This document shows positions 7,495 to 15,854 of a DNA stretch of 64,000 bases, one piece after another; positions within the stretch are counted from its first letter, which is position 1, and the number at the start of each line of letters is the position of its first letter. The notes beneath the pieces are model-generated. The model was not told the DNA's origin. It worked only from the letters and a program-made list of their open reading frames with translations, and searched no databases. The translations under genes and the position numbers were made by a program. Source of the DNA: Bacteroides sp. 51. Lineage in GTDB: Bacteria > Bacteroidota > Bacteroidia > Bacteroidales > Bacteroidaceae. Location of the stretch: the NCBI RefSeq assembly GCF_010500965.1, contig NZ_QVMI01000015.1, positions 39,712 through 103,711 of the forward strand, read 5' to 3'.

Positions 7495-9033
7495 TTATCT
7501 GGAAGCGGCATCTTGCCGCAATTCCACGGTAAATGTAGCGTCTCCCTCTTCGGCAAATATGCCCCAAGGGTTTTGGTTCATCTGGTAGATGCGATTCGAT
7601 AGAGCAACTTCATCATTAATGTAAGCCACGCAGACGGAGTTTTCTACCAACACTTTTATCTGGTATTCGCCATTTACGGCAGCCGGAAGTTTAGCTTCGG
7701 TCAGGGTACTGTTCACCTCTCCACCGACCACATAATCCAGTTTTACTTTGCCTGCGGCGGGGTCAATAACCAGATCGTACACATATTTGCGACTGCCTCC
7801 GGCTGCAAACTCAATGCCGAAACGTTTGGCGCTTGCTGCCTTTACGGTTGCCGAAATCTTGCTGGTGCCTTTCTCGAAACGGGGGAAAACAACCACCGCT
7901 TTCTCGTCTGTGCTCCTTAGGGAGTAGGTATTGGCGCTGACGGTGGTGTGTTTCACAATCTCGGTCTTGAGATCCACCTTATCGTTGTACTTCTGGTCGA
8001 TGCTTTCGGGGATACCGAGTCCAAGTTCGCCATTACTTTTTTGGTAAAGACGGTGGACTACCAGCGCACCGGCCCAACTGTATGCATTCTTATCTTTGTG
8101 GTCATCGCGCGTGGGGCACCAGCCGAACAGATAACGGTTTGTGCCGTCCGATGCAGTTTTGGCAGCATAGTACGCATAACCATCCAGGAAGTTATCGGCA
8201 GGCACGATCCATTCACCGTAGCTGTGGTTGCTTACCGTGCGGTAAACGTAGTGTACTCCGCGACGGTCGTTCTGCTCGGAGAAGATGAGGTATTGGTAGC
8301 TGCCCATGCTGAATACGTCGGGACATTCCAGGTTCATTGTTTCTTCGCTGTCATAGAAGGGCTCTTTCCGGGTCCAGCCTCCGGTAAGGCGGTCGGATGT
8401 GTATTGCGAGAGGACGGCACGCCAGGAACCTTTATAGTCGGCGCGGGTGGTGACGAGCATCGTGTAGCTTCCGTCGGGGTTCTTTATGATGAACGGGTCG
8501 CGGAAGTCATTGCGGTCGTAGCCGTCGCCCCAGCCGTTGATGGCGTAACCCTGTTTTTCCCAGGTGTTGAGGTCGGTTGAGGTGGCGTAGAATATTTCTT
8601 CTTTGGGGTCGAGGTTGGCGTTGTGCGCCGTGTAGAAGAAATAGTAGGTATCGCCCTCCTTGAATACCGAACCGGTGCCGAGAGCATCTTCGCGACCGTT
8701 GTCTTCACCGCAAGGAATCATTTCGCCGGTGTCTTCGTAGGACACGAAGTCGGTGGTTACGGCCTTGTAGATGGGGTGGAAGGTGGCTCCGCCATCGCGT
8801 GCGTCTTGCAGGTAGAATACGTGGAACTTGCCGTTCTCGTAGAAAGGCATCGGGTCGCCTACCCATCCCTGAGCGGGTTTAAAGAAGGTAGAATAGCTCG
8901 AAAAAGAGTCGTCTACATCGTAGATAGCCGGGCCGGGGGCTGCGGTGGGGTCGTTGCTGATGTAATCGGTATCGCTGCATGCCGATAAGGCGAATGCAAG
9001 ACAGATGATGATTTGGTATGTTATTGTTTTCAT
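7495..9033 (-). CDS. GH32-like fructan hydrolase lipoprotein with altered nucleophile motif
   Basis: Protein of 512 residues. The lipoprotein signal ends in LSAC (Cys19), followed by acidic SDTDY, which fits a surface export signal. A five-bladed propeller follows (about 45-350) with GH32 signature positions: WVGDP (Asp60) in place of WMNDP, FRDP (Asp179, transition-state stabiliser) and LECPD (Glu236, acid/base). The Asp, Asp and Glu are all kept, although the residue before Asp60 is Gly and not Asn and the usual NG after Pro is MP. The C-terminal part is a beta-sandwich (about 370-510). As the last gene of the SusCD arm, it is probably a surface endo-acting levanase or inulinase or a fructan-binding derivative. 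It is separated from the gene before it by a 32-bp perfect palindrome. Confidence 0.8.
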   Translation of the reverse strand: MKTITYQIIICLAFALSACSDTDYISNDPTAAPGPAIYDVDDSFSSYSTFFKPAQGWVGDPMPFYENGKFHVFYLQDARDGGATFHPIYKAVTTDFVSYEDTGEMIPCGEDNGREDALGTGSVFKEGDTYYFFYTAHNANLDPKEEIFYATSTDLNTWEKQGYAINGWGDGYDRNDFRDPFIIKNPDGSYTMLVTTRADYKGSWRAVLSQYTSDRLTGGWTRKEPFYDSEETMNLECPDVFSMGSYQYLIFSEQNDRRGVHYVYRTVSNHSYGEWIVPADNFLDGYAYYAAKTASDGTNRYLFGWCPTRDDHKDKNAYSWAGALVVHRLYQKSNGELGLGIPESIDQKYNDKVDLKTEIVKHTTVSANTYSLRSTDEKAVVVFPRFEKGTSKISATVKAASAKRFGIEFAAGGSRKYVYDLVIDPAAGKVKLDYVVGGEVNSTLTEAKLPAAVNGEYQIKVLVENSVCVAYINDEVALSNRIYQMNQNPWGIFAEEGDATFTVELRQDAASR

Positions 9034-9049
9034 TGTTTTTATTGGTTTT

Positions 9050-9081
9050 CTGTAGGGGCGGTTCGCGAACCGCCCCTACAG
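9050..9081. repeat. Perfect 32-bp palindrome inside the fructan operon
   Basis: The core GGGCGGTTCGCGAACCGCCC is extended on both sides by CTGTAG/CTACAG arms, giving a perfect palindrome that fills most of the 50-base gap between the surface-protein gene and the GH32-like gene. The same core occurs at 7361-7385, 7416-7441 and twice in 34999-35082. In RNA it would form a very stable hairpin within the operon transcript. Confidence 0.85.
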
Positions 9082-9083
9082 TA

Positions 9084-10496
9084 TTATTCAGCCAGGTAAT
9101 TCAGAATGTTATACGTCAGCGTTTCCAGATTCCGGCGGTATTTATTTGCCGGAGAGTTCTCTTCGTTATACCAATCGTAACATTCGGCTCCCATAGTGAT
9201 TACGGCACCGCGTTCGGCATTGCGTTCGTATTCGGTCATGATACATACCTCATTCATCTGATCGTCCCAATGCAGCGAAGCGAGTTGCCGACCGCCGTTG
9301 GTTGCTTCCCAGCGAGCCACGTCGCGATTGTAGACATTGCCGTCCCAATCGGCTGTGAAGTTCCAGCGGATGTTGTGGCCTTTGGCGTAACAGCCGTTGC
9401 TGATGAGGAAGAAGCGGTGAGTTTCGCCTGTGTTCCATTGGATGTTCCTGAACGCAGGGTGGGATGGGTCTTTGACGCGCATTCCCCAACCGATACCGTT
9501 ATCGTCGTTTACCAGGAATGGGGTGTTGTCATATCCCCAGGCGTTGTTCCACATTTTGCCGTCTTTGGCAATGTTGAGTACGTTGCCCAGCGCCATACCG
9601 GCGGAACTGAGGTAGAGGTTGCCGCCTTGTGCCAGATAAGCATTCAAAGCATCGGTGACCTGTGCATTGACATCGGAATGCACAACCGGGTCGCCACCTT
9701 TATCGTAAGCATCATAGTGATACCAAATCACTGCATAGTCATTCAAATCTTTGCCCGCTTTAATATCGGCAAAGGAAATATATTCATTTACCGGGAAGTT
9801 GGCGGCAAACCATTCATAAGCTGTTTTATCGTCCATATTGGTGATGTCGCCTGCTGAGGCCGGAGCACCAAGGAAAGCCATCTTGCGGAAGTCTACCAGT
9901 TCCACAGATACTTCATAAGTAAATGATTCGTCCAGATAACTGATGGTATATTGAACGGGATTCGTAAAGTTGAGCACAGTTTCTGTGGGAGAAACCAGGG
10001 TAACCCCTTCGGACAACGCATAGGATGGTGCCAGTGCAGTAACATCGGTATTCAGCGGCATCTTAACGACAATCTTTCGTTCGGCGTTATCTACAGAACC
10101 ATTATATATGCCAACGGTGAACTGATTGAAGTTCGTTACATCGGCTACATGTTTGCTGATAATCTTATAGTCATGGTACACATTGCCGTTGATCAGCGTA
10201 TAGGTTACCACACCCGAGAAGTCAATCGGTCCGTTCGGGTTTGCGGGGGTTTTGATGCTTGCTCCTTCGGATAAGGTAAAAGACGGAGTGACTTTGGTGA
10301 GGTCCGTTCCGGTTTTGTACACCAGGTTAATGAGGGAACTTTCCTCGTCGAGGGTTTCCAACTTTGCTCCGGCGGTGAAGGTGAGGAGCTTTACTTCGCC
10401 CTGGTTTTGGATTCCGTTGTAATTATCGTCGTCGCATGAGGCCAAAGTGAGGGCCAATGCAAGACAGAAAATGATTGGGTATATTATTGTTTTCAT
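9084..10496 (-). CDS. DUF4960-type surface glycan-binding lipoprotein
   Basis: Protein of 470 residues. The signal ends in LASC followed by DDDNY, a typical acidic surface-export signal of Bacteroides lipoproteins. Two immunoglobulin-like domains of the DUF5018 kind (about residues 30-125 and 126-205) are followed by a C-terminal domain of about 260 residues with an amidotransferase/ThuA-like look (DYAVIWYHYDA, LYLSSAGMALGNV), which I associate with DUF4960. Its position right after SusC and SusD is that of the SusE/SGBP-type binding protein, so it probably captures fructan at the cell surface. A 204-base gap with hairpins precedes it. Confidence 0.7.
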   Translation of the reverse strand: MKTIIYPIIFCLALALTLASCDDDNYNGIQNQGEVKLLTFTAGAKLETLDEESSLINLVYKTGTDLTKVTPSFTLSEGASIKTPANPNGPIDFSGVVTYTLINGNVYHDYKIISKHVADVTNFNQFTVGIYNGSVDNAERKIVVKMPLNTDVTALAPSYALSEGVTLVSPTETVLNFTNPVQYTISYLDESFTYEVSVELVDFRKMAFLGAPASAGDITNMDDKTAYEWFAANFPVNEYISFADIKAGKDLNDYAVIWYHYDAYDKGGDPVVHSDVNAQVTDALNAYLAQGGNLYLSSAGMALGNVLNIAKDGKMWNNAWGYDNTPFLVNDDNGIGWGMRVKDPSHPAFRNIQWNTGETHRFFLISNGCYAKGHNIRWNFTADWDGNVYNRDVARWEATNGGRQLASLHWDDQMNEVCIMTEYERNAERGAVITMGAECYDWYNEENSPANKYRRNLETLTYNILNYLAE

Positions 10497-10559
10497 ATAT
10501 ATTGTTTATTGTATGGGTTGTTTAAATGGTTCTTCCACCACCTCCCCCCCTTCGGGGTA

Positions 10560-10580
10560 CTCCTCCTCGAAAAGGAGGAG
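10560..10580. terminator. Hairpin in SusD to surface-protein gap
   Basis: CTCCTCCT (10560-10567) and AGGAGGAG (10573-10580) form an 8-bp stem with loop CGAAA. There is no T-run on the minus strand, so this is more likely an attenuating or mRNA-protecting hairpin than a true terminator. Confidence 0.35.
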
Positions 10581-10598
10581 AGTTTGGCTGCGCAGCCG

Positions 10599-10700
10599 CC
10601 GGCGAGGCGCCGGAGCCAGATTCACGCTGTCCACCCGCATGGAAACCTGGCTGCCCCGGCTCGTGGCCCGCATGGAAACCTGGCACCGGCACCTTGCCGG
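10599..10700. repeat. Dispersed GC-rich repeat (GGCGAGGCGC / GCATGGAAACCTGG type)
   Basis: The stretch holds CCGGCGAGGCGCCGGAGCCA at 10599, two copies of CCCGCATGGAAACCTGGC (10634-10651 and 10667-10684) and CACCTTGCCGG up to the SusD stop. The same order, motif GCGAGGCGC then GCATGGAAACCTGG then CTTGCCGG, recurs at 27913-27996. It lies wholly between SusD and the surface-protein gene. Confidence 0.7.
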
Positions 10701-12386
10701 TTACCAGCCGGGGTTTTGTTGGTAGATGCCATTGGTGAAGCTGATTTGTTGTTGCGGAATAGGAATATATTCATCCTGGTTCTTATCGAACTTGCCGCTG
10801 CCGAGGAAACTGCGGCGAGCGGATTCCGTGCGGAAGAAAGCATTCATTGTTTCCGTTACCACACCCCAGCGTACGAGGTCGAAGAAGCGGCTACCCTCCA
10901 TAGCAAATTCCAGGCGGCGTTCCCAGCGGAGTGCCTGACGTGCAAAGTCATTGCTCCACGTACAGTTTACGCCATCTTTATACAGATCGACCTGTAGGTT
11001 CTTTGCGTAAGGAATAAACACCGTACTGTTCTGCGCCCTTTCGCGAATCAGGTTGATGAGGGATAACGCTTCGCTTTCGCGGTTCAGTTCGATAAGTGCT
11101 TCCGCCCGCATCAAAACCACATCGGCATAGCGGATAACGATTCTGTTTTTGGAGTTGCCATAGAAAGGCGATACATTCTTGAAACAATCGCATGACGGGT
11201 CAACGTTCTCTTTCAGTGAAGCATAAATGCCATACGTATTCGGGTTGCGGTTCCAGTTCTCTTCGTAAACGAGCTCTTCGTTATATTTATAAGGTACACC
11301 AGGCAGCGCCACGGTGTGATACAGACGAGGATCAGCTTTATCTACGCCAATCTGGTAGTTGCTGTTATCATACCCATCGAAGTTGGGCAACCCGCCAACG
11401 GTTTTATATGCATTCACCAGGTTTTGGCTAGGCTTGTGGAAGTCGCAACATCCCACGCCCATAGGCACAGAAAGTACATCCCCCCAGTTGAGGCGACCGA
11501 ACATCGTTCCATCGTCAATGGAATACTGAATGGCGAACAAGGACTCCCGGCCATTCTGATAAGCACCCGGCAGGAAGTTACAAGCCATGTCCGACTCCAA
11601 ACCATAGGAAGAATTCATGGCGATCTGAGTATACGCCAACACCTGCGTCAGATCATCGGCATTGATGGCGGTCAGCTCATTCTTTTTCGGATCATCCTGA
11701 CGGTACGCCTTATATAAGTACGCTTTGGCCAGATATGCCGCCGCTGCAATTTTGTTGGCACGTCCCACCTGACTTTGCGTGGTGGGCAACAGATCATACG
11801 CTTTCTTAAAATCGGCACAGATCAACGCCCATTGCTCATCCGTAGTCAGCGTGTTGGGCACCTTGTCGTACTCTTCGATAGGCATATCCTCATCCACAAA
11901 AGGAATACGTCCGAATACGATTTTCAGCATGAAGTAAAAGTGACCACGCAGGAAATACATCTCGCCCATGCGCGTATCCTTAAGGTTGTACGTGGCGGGA
12001 TCAACATTCTTTAGTACAGCCAGTGCTGAGTTCGTGCGCGAGATGGCCTGGTACATGAAGAACCAAAGACCATCGGCTTCGCCAAAGTCCGTTTTAATAT
12101 TCTCCGATATCTCATAGAAATGGAAGTTCACGATGTCATTCTCATCATTCCCACCTTTGTATGCATCGTCCGAGCGTACCGTTCCGTAAGGCCACAGACT
12201 GAATGGCTTGTCGTAATGATCGTTACCGAGTGATGAATAAGCGGCCGTAACCAAACCATCAATAGATGCAGGGGCTTTGGCTTGTTCTTCGCTGAGGATG
12301 CCCTGCGCGTCTTCGTCCAGGAAGTCGCAGCTATGCAGGCATAGTGCTGAAAGGGTGATGAATGTGGTATATATAATCTTTTTCAT
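10701..12386 (-). CDS. susD: SusD-family nutrient-binding lipoprotein
   Basis: Protein of 561 residues with a signal ending in LHSC (Cys20) followed by DFLDED. It has the SusD fold pattern: LDEDAQG start, an N-terminal TPR-like helical region (TDEQWALICADFKKAYDLLP, YLAKAYLYKAY), RYADVVLMRAEALIELN, INLIRERA, and a C-terminal RWERRLEFAMEGSRFFDLVRWG segment, all standard. It sits on the outer face of the outer membrane as the lid of the SusC transporter directly upstream (80-base gap), and binds the oligosaccharide being imported, here most likely fructo-oligosaccharides judged by the neighbours. Confidence 0.93.
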   Translation of the reverse strand: MKKIIYTTFITLSALCLHSCDFLDEDAQGILSEEQAKAPASIDGLVTAAYSSLGNDHYDKPFSLWPYGTVRSDDAYKGGNDENDIVNFHFYEISENIKTDFGEADGLWFFMYQAISRTNSALAVLKNVDPATYNLKDTRMGEMYFLRGHFYFMLKIVFGRIPFVDEDMPIEEYDKVPNTLTTDEQWALICADFKKAYDLLPTTQSQVGRANKIAAAAYLAKAYLYKAYRQDDPKKNELTAINADDLTQVLAYTQIAMNSSYGLESDMACNFLPGAYQNGRESLFAIQYSIDDGTMFGRLNWGDVLSVPMGVGCCDFHKPSQNLVNAYKTVGGLPNFDGYDNSNYQIGVDKADPRLYHTVALPGVPYKYNEELVYEENWNRNPNTYGIYASLKENVDPSCDCFKNVSPFYGNSKNRIVIRYADVVLMRAEALIELNRESEALSLINLIRERAQNSTVFIPYAKNLQVDLYKDGVNCTWSNDFARQALRWERRLEFAMEGSRFFDLVRWGVVTETMNAFFRTESARRSFLGSGKFDKNQDEYIPIPQQQISFTNGIYQQNPGW

Positions 12387-12420
12387 GATGTTTTTTTAGT
12401 TATTTAAGTGAAACTGCTTG

Positions 12421-12466
12421 GAAACCGCAGGAAACCTGGGTGCAGCGCCTCGCTGCCGCCTCGCTG
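12421..12466. repeat. GC-rich repeat at SusC 3' end
   Basis: CCGCAGGAAACCTGGGTGCA followed by GCGCCTCGCTGCC and GCCTCGCTGC lies in the 80-base SusC-SusD gap and runs up to the SusC stop. It shares the GGAAACCTGG motif with 10641-10650, 10674-10683 and 27970-27979, so it looks like a degenerate relative of that family. Confidence 0.45.
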
Positions 12467-15400
12467 CTAGAATGAAACGTTAAGTCCGAAGGTTACAGTT
12501 AGTGGGATAGGGTAGCCCCATGCTGGGTTCTCAGGATCTACGCCCGTGAATCCGCCGCTCTTTATGGTGAACAGGTTTTGCGCGCTGGCATAGACGCGGA
12601 GCCTGCTCAACCGGATCTTGCTGATCACACTGCGCGGAACGTTATATCCCAACTGGATGTTGCGCAGCTTCAGGTACGAACCATTTTCCACGAAATAAGT
12701 AGAAAAGCGCGATTCATTAGCGCTGTCCGTATAGCTCAGTGCCGGGATGTTTGAATCGGGATTCGTAATCGGGTCATAAGCACTCAACAGGCGGCGGCCT
12801 TTATTGGAATACGTGTCCGAAACACTCCAGAAATCCGTAGTGTACTTCACCGTATTAATCACATCTACGTTCTGGATACCTTGCAGGTAAACCGTGAGGT
12901 CAAAGTTCTTATACGCCAGGTTGATGTTCAAACCATAAGAGAAATCAGGGTACGGATCGCCAATCCACGTACGGTCGCCGTCGTCAATCTTACCATCATT
13001 GTTGATATCCGCGTAGCGGATGCGGCCCAACGCCTTGCCGTCCTGCTGCACATGCTGGTCAAGCTCCTGCTGTGACTTGAAAATACCATCGGCCACGTAG
13101 CCATAGAAAGAATTCAGCGGACGTCCCAGAATGTTATCGTACGTACCATTACCACCGTAGGAGTTCTTCACCGACTCCGGCAAATAAGTTACCTTATTCT
13201 TGTTCGTCGAGATATTCGCTGTTACGTCATACTCCAATCCGAAGCCCGTGCGGTTGCGATAGCCCAGCGTAAACTCAAATCCCTTGTTTTCCATGCTCGC
13301 ACCGTTGTAATACTTATTCCCCCCTTCGCCAATGATGGCCGCATAGCCGGGCGAATAAAGAATATCTTCCGTTTTCTTGATGTAATACTCCGCCGAACCG
13401 TAAAGCGACTGTCCCCAGAATCCGAAGTCCAGACCGATATTGGTTTGCGTAGTTGTTTCCCATTTCAGGTCAGGGTTCTGGAGTTGCGCACGTTTAATGC
13501 CCGAAGCCAGCAAGCCGCTGCCCGTGCCGTTAAAATCATAAGCCGTGCCCCATACCGCATTCCAGGTGGGATCACCTTTACCGTAATCCGTCGTGTAAAT
13601 ATCATAGATAGCCGTGTTGTTCATCTCCTGGTTACCGGTTTGTCCCCAGCCGAAGCGCAGCTTCAAATCCGACAACCAATCCGTAGTACCCTCCATGAAT
13701 GCTTCTTGATTGATCTTCCAACCGGCATTGAACGCCGGGAACATCCCCCAACGGTTATTCTTACCGAAACGTGAAGAACCATCGCGACGCAATGTAGCCG
13801 ACAACAAATAACGGTCATCATATGCATAGTTCACTTTGCCGAAGAAAGACATCAAAGAATAAGCCGTCGAGCTACCCCCACCGTTGCTTGTACCCGTGCC
13901 CAGGTCGGGCCACATATATTCGGGTGTCTCCAATAGATACCCTTCGCGCGAAGCGTTGAAGTTAATATCCTCCTGGCGGAACATTTCCATACCCGCCATG
14001 GTTTCGAAGCGGTGTTTCCCGATCTGAAAGTCATACGTAGCCACGTTCGTCCACGTCCATTTCAGCCAATGCGCCTGCTCAATGTACGACATGGTGCGGT
14101 CGCTTTCCAGATAACCACTGGTATAGCTGTACGTTAGCGAACGTTTGTAGAAGTTGCCATAGTCCAGACCGAAACTGGAACGGATATTCAGCCCTTTCAA
14201 TGGTTGGATGTTCAGGAAAGCATTACCGAACATGCGCCAGTAGCGGTAGCGGTTGTCTTTATTATCCTCAATCAGTCGGGCCGGGTTCTGACGGTCGGGC
14301 AATCCCGTAATCGGGCCACCCCATCCTTTACCATCTACTGTATGTACCGGAATAAACGGAACAGCAATCAGCGCCGCTTCCACAATCTGATAAGGCTGTG
14401 TTACCTCCGACGTGTAGTTCACGGTGAAATTCTCGCCAATCGTAATTATATCGTCCCAAATCTTATAATCGCTGTTGATACGGGCAGAGATGCGCGAGAA
14501 ATCGGTGTTCTTCACCAGCCCCTCATTATCATAATACCCCAGAGAGAAGTAATAATTCCCCTTCTCCGTACCGTTGCTCACGGAAAGATTGTAAGATTGT
14601 GCCAGCCCACCCCGGGTTACCTCATCGAACCAATCTGTGTTGGCCGGCTTCATCGTTTTGGCTGCATCCAGGTATTCCGGAAAATACAGGTTATTCAATG
14701 TATACGCCCCATTGGCGCCCTGGTCGTAATCATAACGAATGCCCAGACTATTGGCATTCGGGTCTTTACCCGAATTTACCGACGCCTTCCAAAACGCCTG
14801 CGCATATTCTTTGGAACTAAGTACATCAATCTTATTATGATACATGCTCATCGTAGCATAAGCATCGAAGTTTACCTTTACCTCGCCCTTTTTTCCTTTT
14901 TTGGTGGTAACGATAATCACCCCGTTTGCCGCACGCGAACCATAAATACTGGCAGCCGAAGCATCACGAAGCACCTGGATACTTTCAATATCATTCGAGT
15001 TCATCTCGTGCATGCCCGCCATAGTCGGTACACCATCTATAATATATAAAGGATCGTTGTTGTTCAGCGTACCGATACCACGGATGCGGATCGTAGCTTG
15101 TCCGCCCGGACTACCGTCCGAAGTCACCTGCATACCGGCCACCCGGCCTTGCAAGGCTTTCATCGGATTGTTTTCCGCAGCCGACATCATATCGTCTACT
15201 TTCACCACGGAGACAGCACCGGTCAGGTCGGCCTTGCGTTCCGTACGGTAGCCCACGGCCACCACTTCGTCCAATACAAGCGATGATTCTTTAAGCACCA
15301 CATTGATCACCGTCCGACCGTTAACAGGAACCTCCTGCGTATCATATCCGATAAATGAAAAAACAAGGGTGGCGTTCGGGGAAACAGACAAGACATAATT

Positions 15401-15568
15401 CCCGTCCAGATCAGTAATCGTTCCGGTAGTCTGGCCTTTTACACTGATGTTGGCGCCGATCACACCGTCCGATTCTGTATTCGATTTAACACTTCCCCTT
15501 ACTGTAATATCCTGTGCGTACATCTGTCCGCAGAAGAATAGAAGGAGTAGAAAAGTAAATTTTCTCAT
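12467..15568 (-). CDS. susC: SusC-family TonB-dependent outer membrane transporter
   Basis: Protein of 1033 residues when started at 15568, where MRKFTFLLLLFFCGQMYAQ is a clean signal peptide; upstream in-frame codons lack this and cross the promoter region. A carboxypeptidase-regulatory-like domain (about 22-105) is followed by the plug (VAVGYRTERKADLTGAVS, RIRGIGTLNNNDPLYIIDGVP, SIQVLRDASAASIYGSRAAN) and a 22-strand barrel ending in VTFGLNVSF. It imports glycan fragments across the outer membrane with energy from TonB. First gene of the minus-strand arm, with SusD, the DUF4960 protein and the GH32-like protein after it; the substrate is inferred as fructan from the two GH32 enzymes and the fructokinase. 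Confidence 0.94.
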   Translation of the reverse strand: MRKFTFLLLLFFCGQMYAQDITVRGSVKSNTESDGVIGANISVKGQTTGTITDLDGNYVLSVSPNATLVFSFIGYDTQEVPVNGRTVINVVLKESSLVLDEVVAVGYRTERKADLTGAVSVVKVDDMMSAAENNPMKALQGRVAGMQVTSDGSPGGQATIRIRGIGTLNNNDPLYIIDGVPTMAGMHEMNSNDIESIQVLRDASAASIYGSRAANGVIIVTTKKGKKGEVKVNFDAYATMSMYHNKIDVLSSKEYAQAFWKASVNSGKDPNANSLGIRYDYDQGANGAYTLNNLYFPEYLDAAKTMKPANTDWFDEVTRGGLAQSYNLSVSNGTEKGNYYFSLGYYDNEGLVKNTDFSRISARINSDYKIWDDIITIGENFTVNYTSEVTQPYQIVEAALIAVPFIPVHTVDGKGWGGPITGLPDRQNPARLIEDNKDNRYRYWRMFGNAFLNIQPLKGLNIRSSFGLDYGNFYKRSLTYSYTSGYLESDRTMSYIEQAHWLKWTWTNVATYDFQIGKHRFETMAGMEMFRQEDINFNASREGYLLETPEYMWPDLGTGTSNGGGSSTAYSLMSFFGKVNYAYDDRYLLSATLRRDGSSRFGKNNRWGMFPAFNAGWKINQEAFMEGTTDWLSDLKLRFGWGQTGNQEMNNTAIYDIYTTDYGKGDPTWNAVWGTAYDFNGTGSGLLASGIKRAQLQNPDLKWETTTQTNIGLDFGFWGQSLYGSAEYYIKKTEDILYSPGYAAIIGEGGNKYYNGASMENKGFEFTLGYRNRTGFGLEYDVTANISTNKNKVTYLPESVKNSYGGNGTYDNILGRPLNSFYGYVADGIFKSQQELDQHVQQDGKALGRIRYADINNDGKIDDGDRTWIGDPYPDFSYGLNINLAYKNFDLTVYLQGIQNVDVINTVKYTTDFWSVSDTYSNKGRRLLSAYDPITNPDSNIPALSYTDSANESRFSTYFVENGSYLKLRNIQLGYNVPRSVISKIRLSRLRVYASAQNLFTIKSGGFTGVDPENPAWGYPIPLTVTFGLNVSF

Positions 15569-15648
15569 TTTACATAATAGATTTAAAACGTTAACTGAAT
15601 AAGTTAGTCTCACAAGAATGCTTTCCGGGCTTCTTTGATCTCTGCATG

Positions 15649-15656
15649 CAAAGTAA
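15649..15656 (-). promoter_or_regulatory. Putative -7 element of SusC arm
   Basis: Read on the minus strand, TTACTTTG differs from TAnnTTTG at one base and lies 80 bases upstream of the SusC start. It is mirrored by the same octamer on the plus strand at 15795-15802 for the divergent arm, and the neighbouring bases are similar (CTGCATGCAAAGTAA against CTGTACGGCAAAGTAA). No clear -33 TTG was found. Confidence 0.4.
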
Positions 15657-15794
15657 ATGCGAAACGCAGGGCGAGGCTGTAACTTATGTTTCAATGAATG
15701 CCATAAATGTTGCGTCCGAAAATTATAAAAATATCGTGTAACATCCATTATAGTTATTGAAACATTTGTTATATCTTGCATCTGCAATCTTTGG

Positions 15795-15802
15795 TTACTT
15801 TG
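15795..15802 (+). promoter_or_regulatory. Putative -7 element of GH32-MFS-fructokinase arm
   Basis: TTACTTTG, 52 bases before the GH32 ATG, preceded by TTG at 15776-15778 (16 bases apart, somewhat short). Forms an inverted pair with the SusC-side element, which fits joint control of the divergent arms from the 286-base region 15569-15854. Confidence 0.4.
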
Positions 15803-15854
15803 CCGTACAGCTTTCCGGCGAACTTATTTATGGAATTTAATACCCACTAAAAAC

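Noticed and set aside
15569-15787. Upstream extension of SusC to 15787
   Set aside because: It would place 73 residues without homology before a perfect signal peptide and would cover the divergent promoter region.
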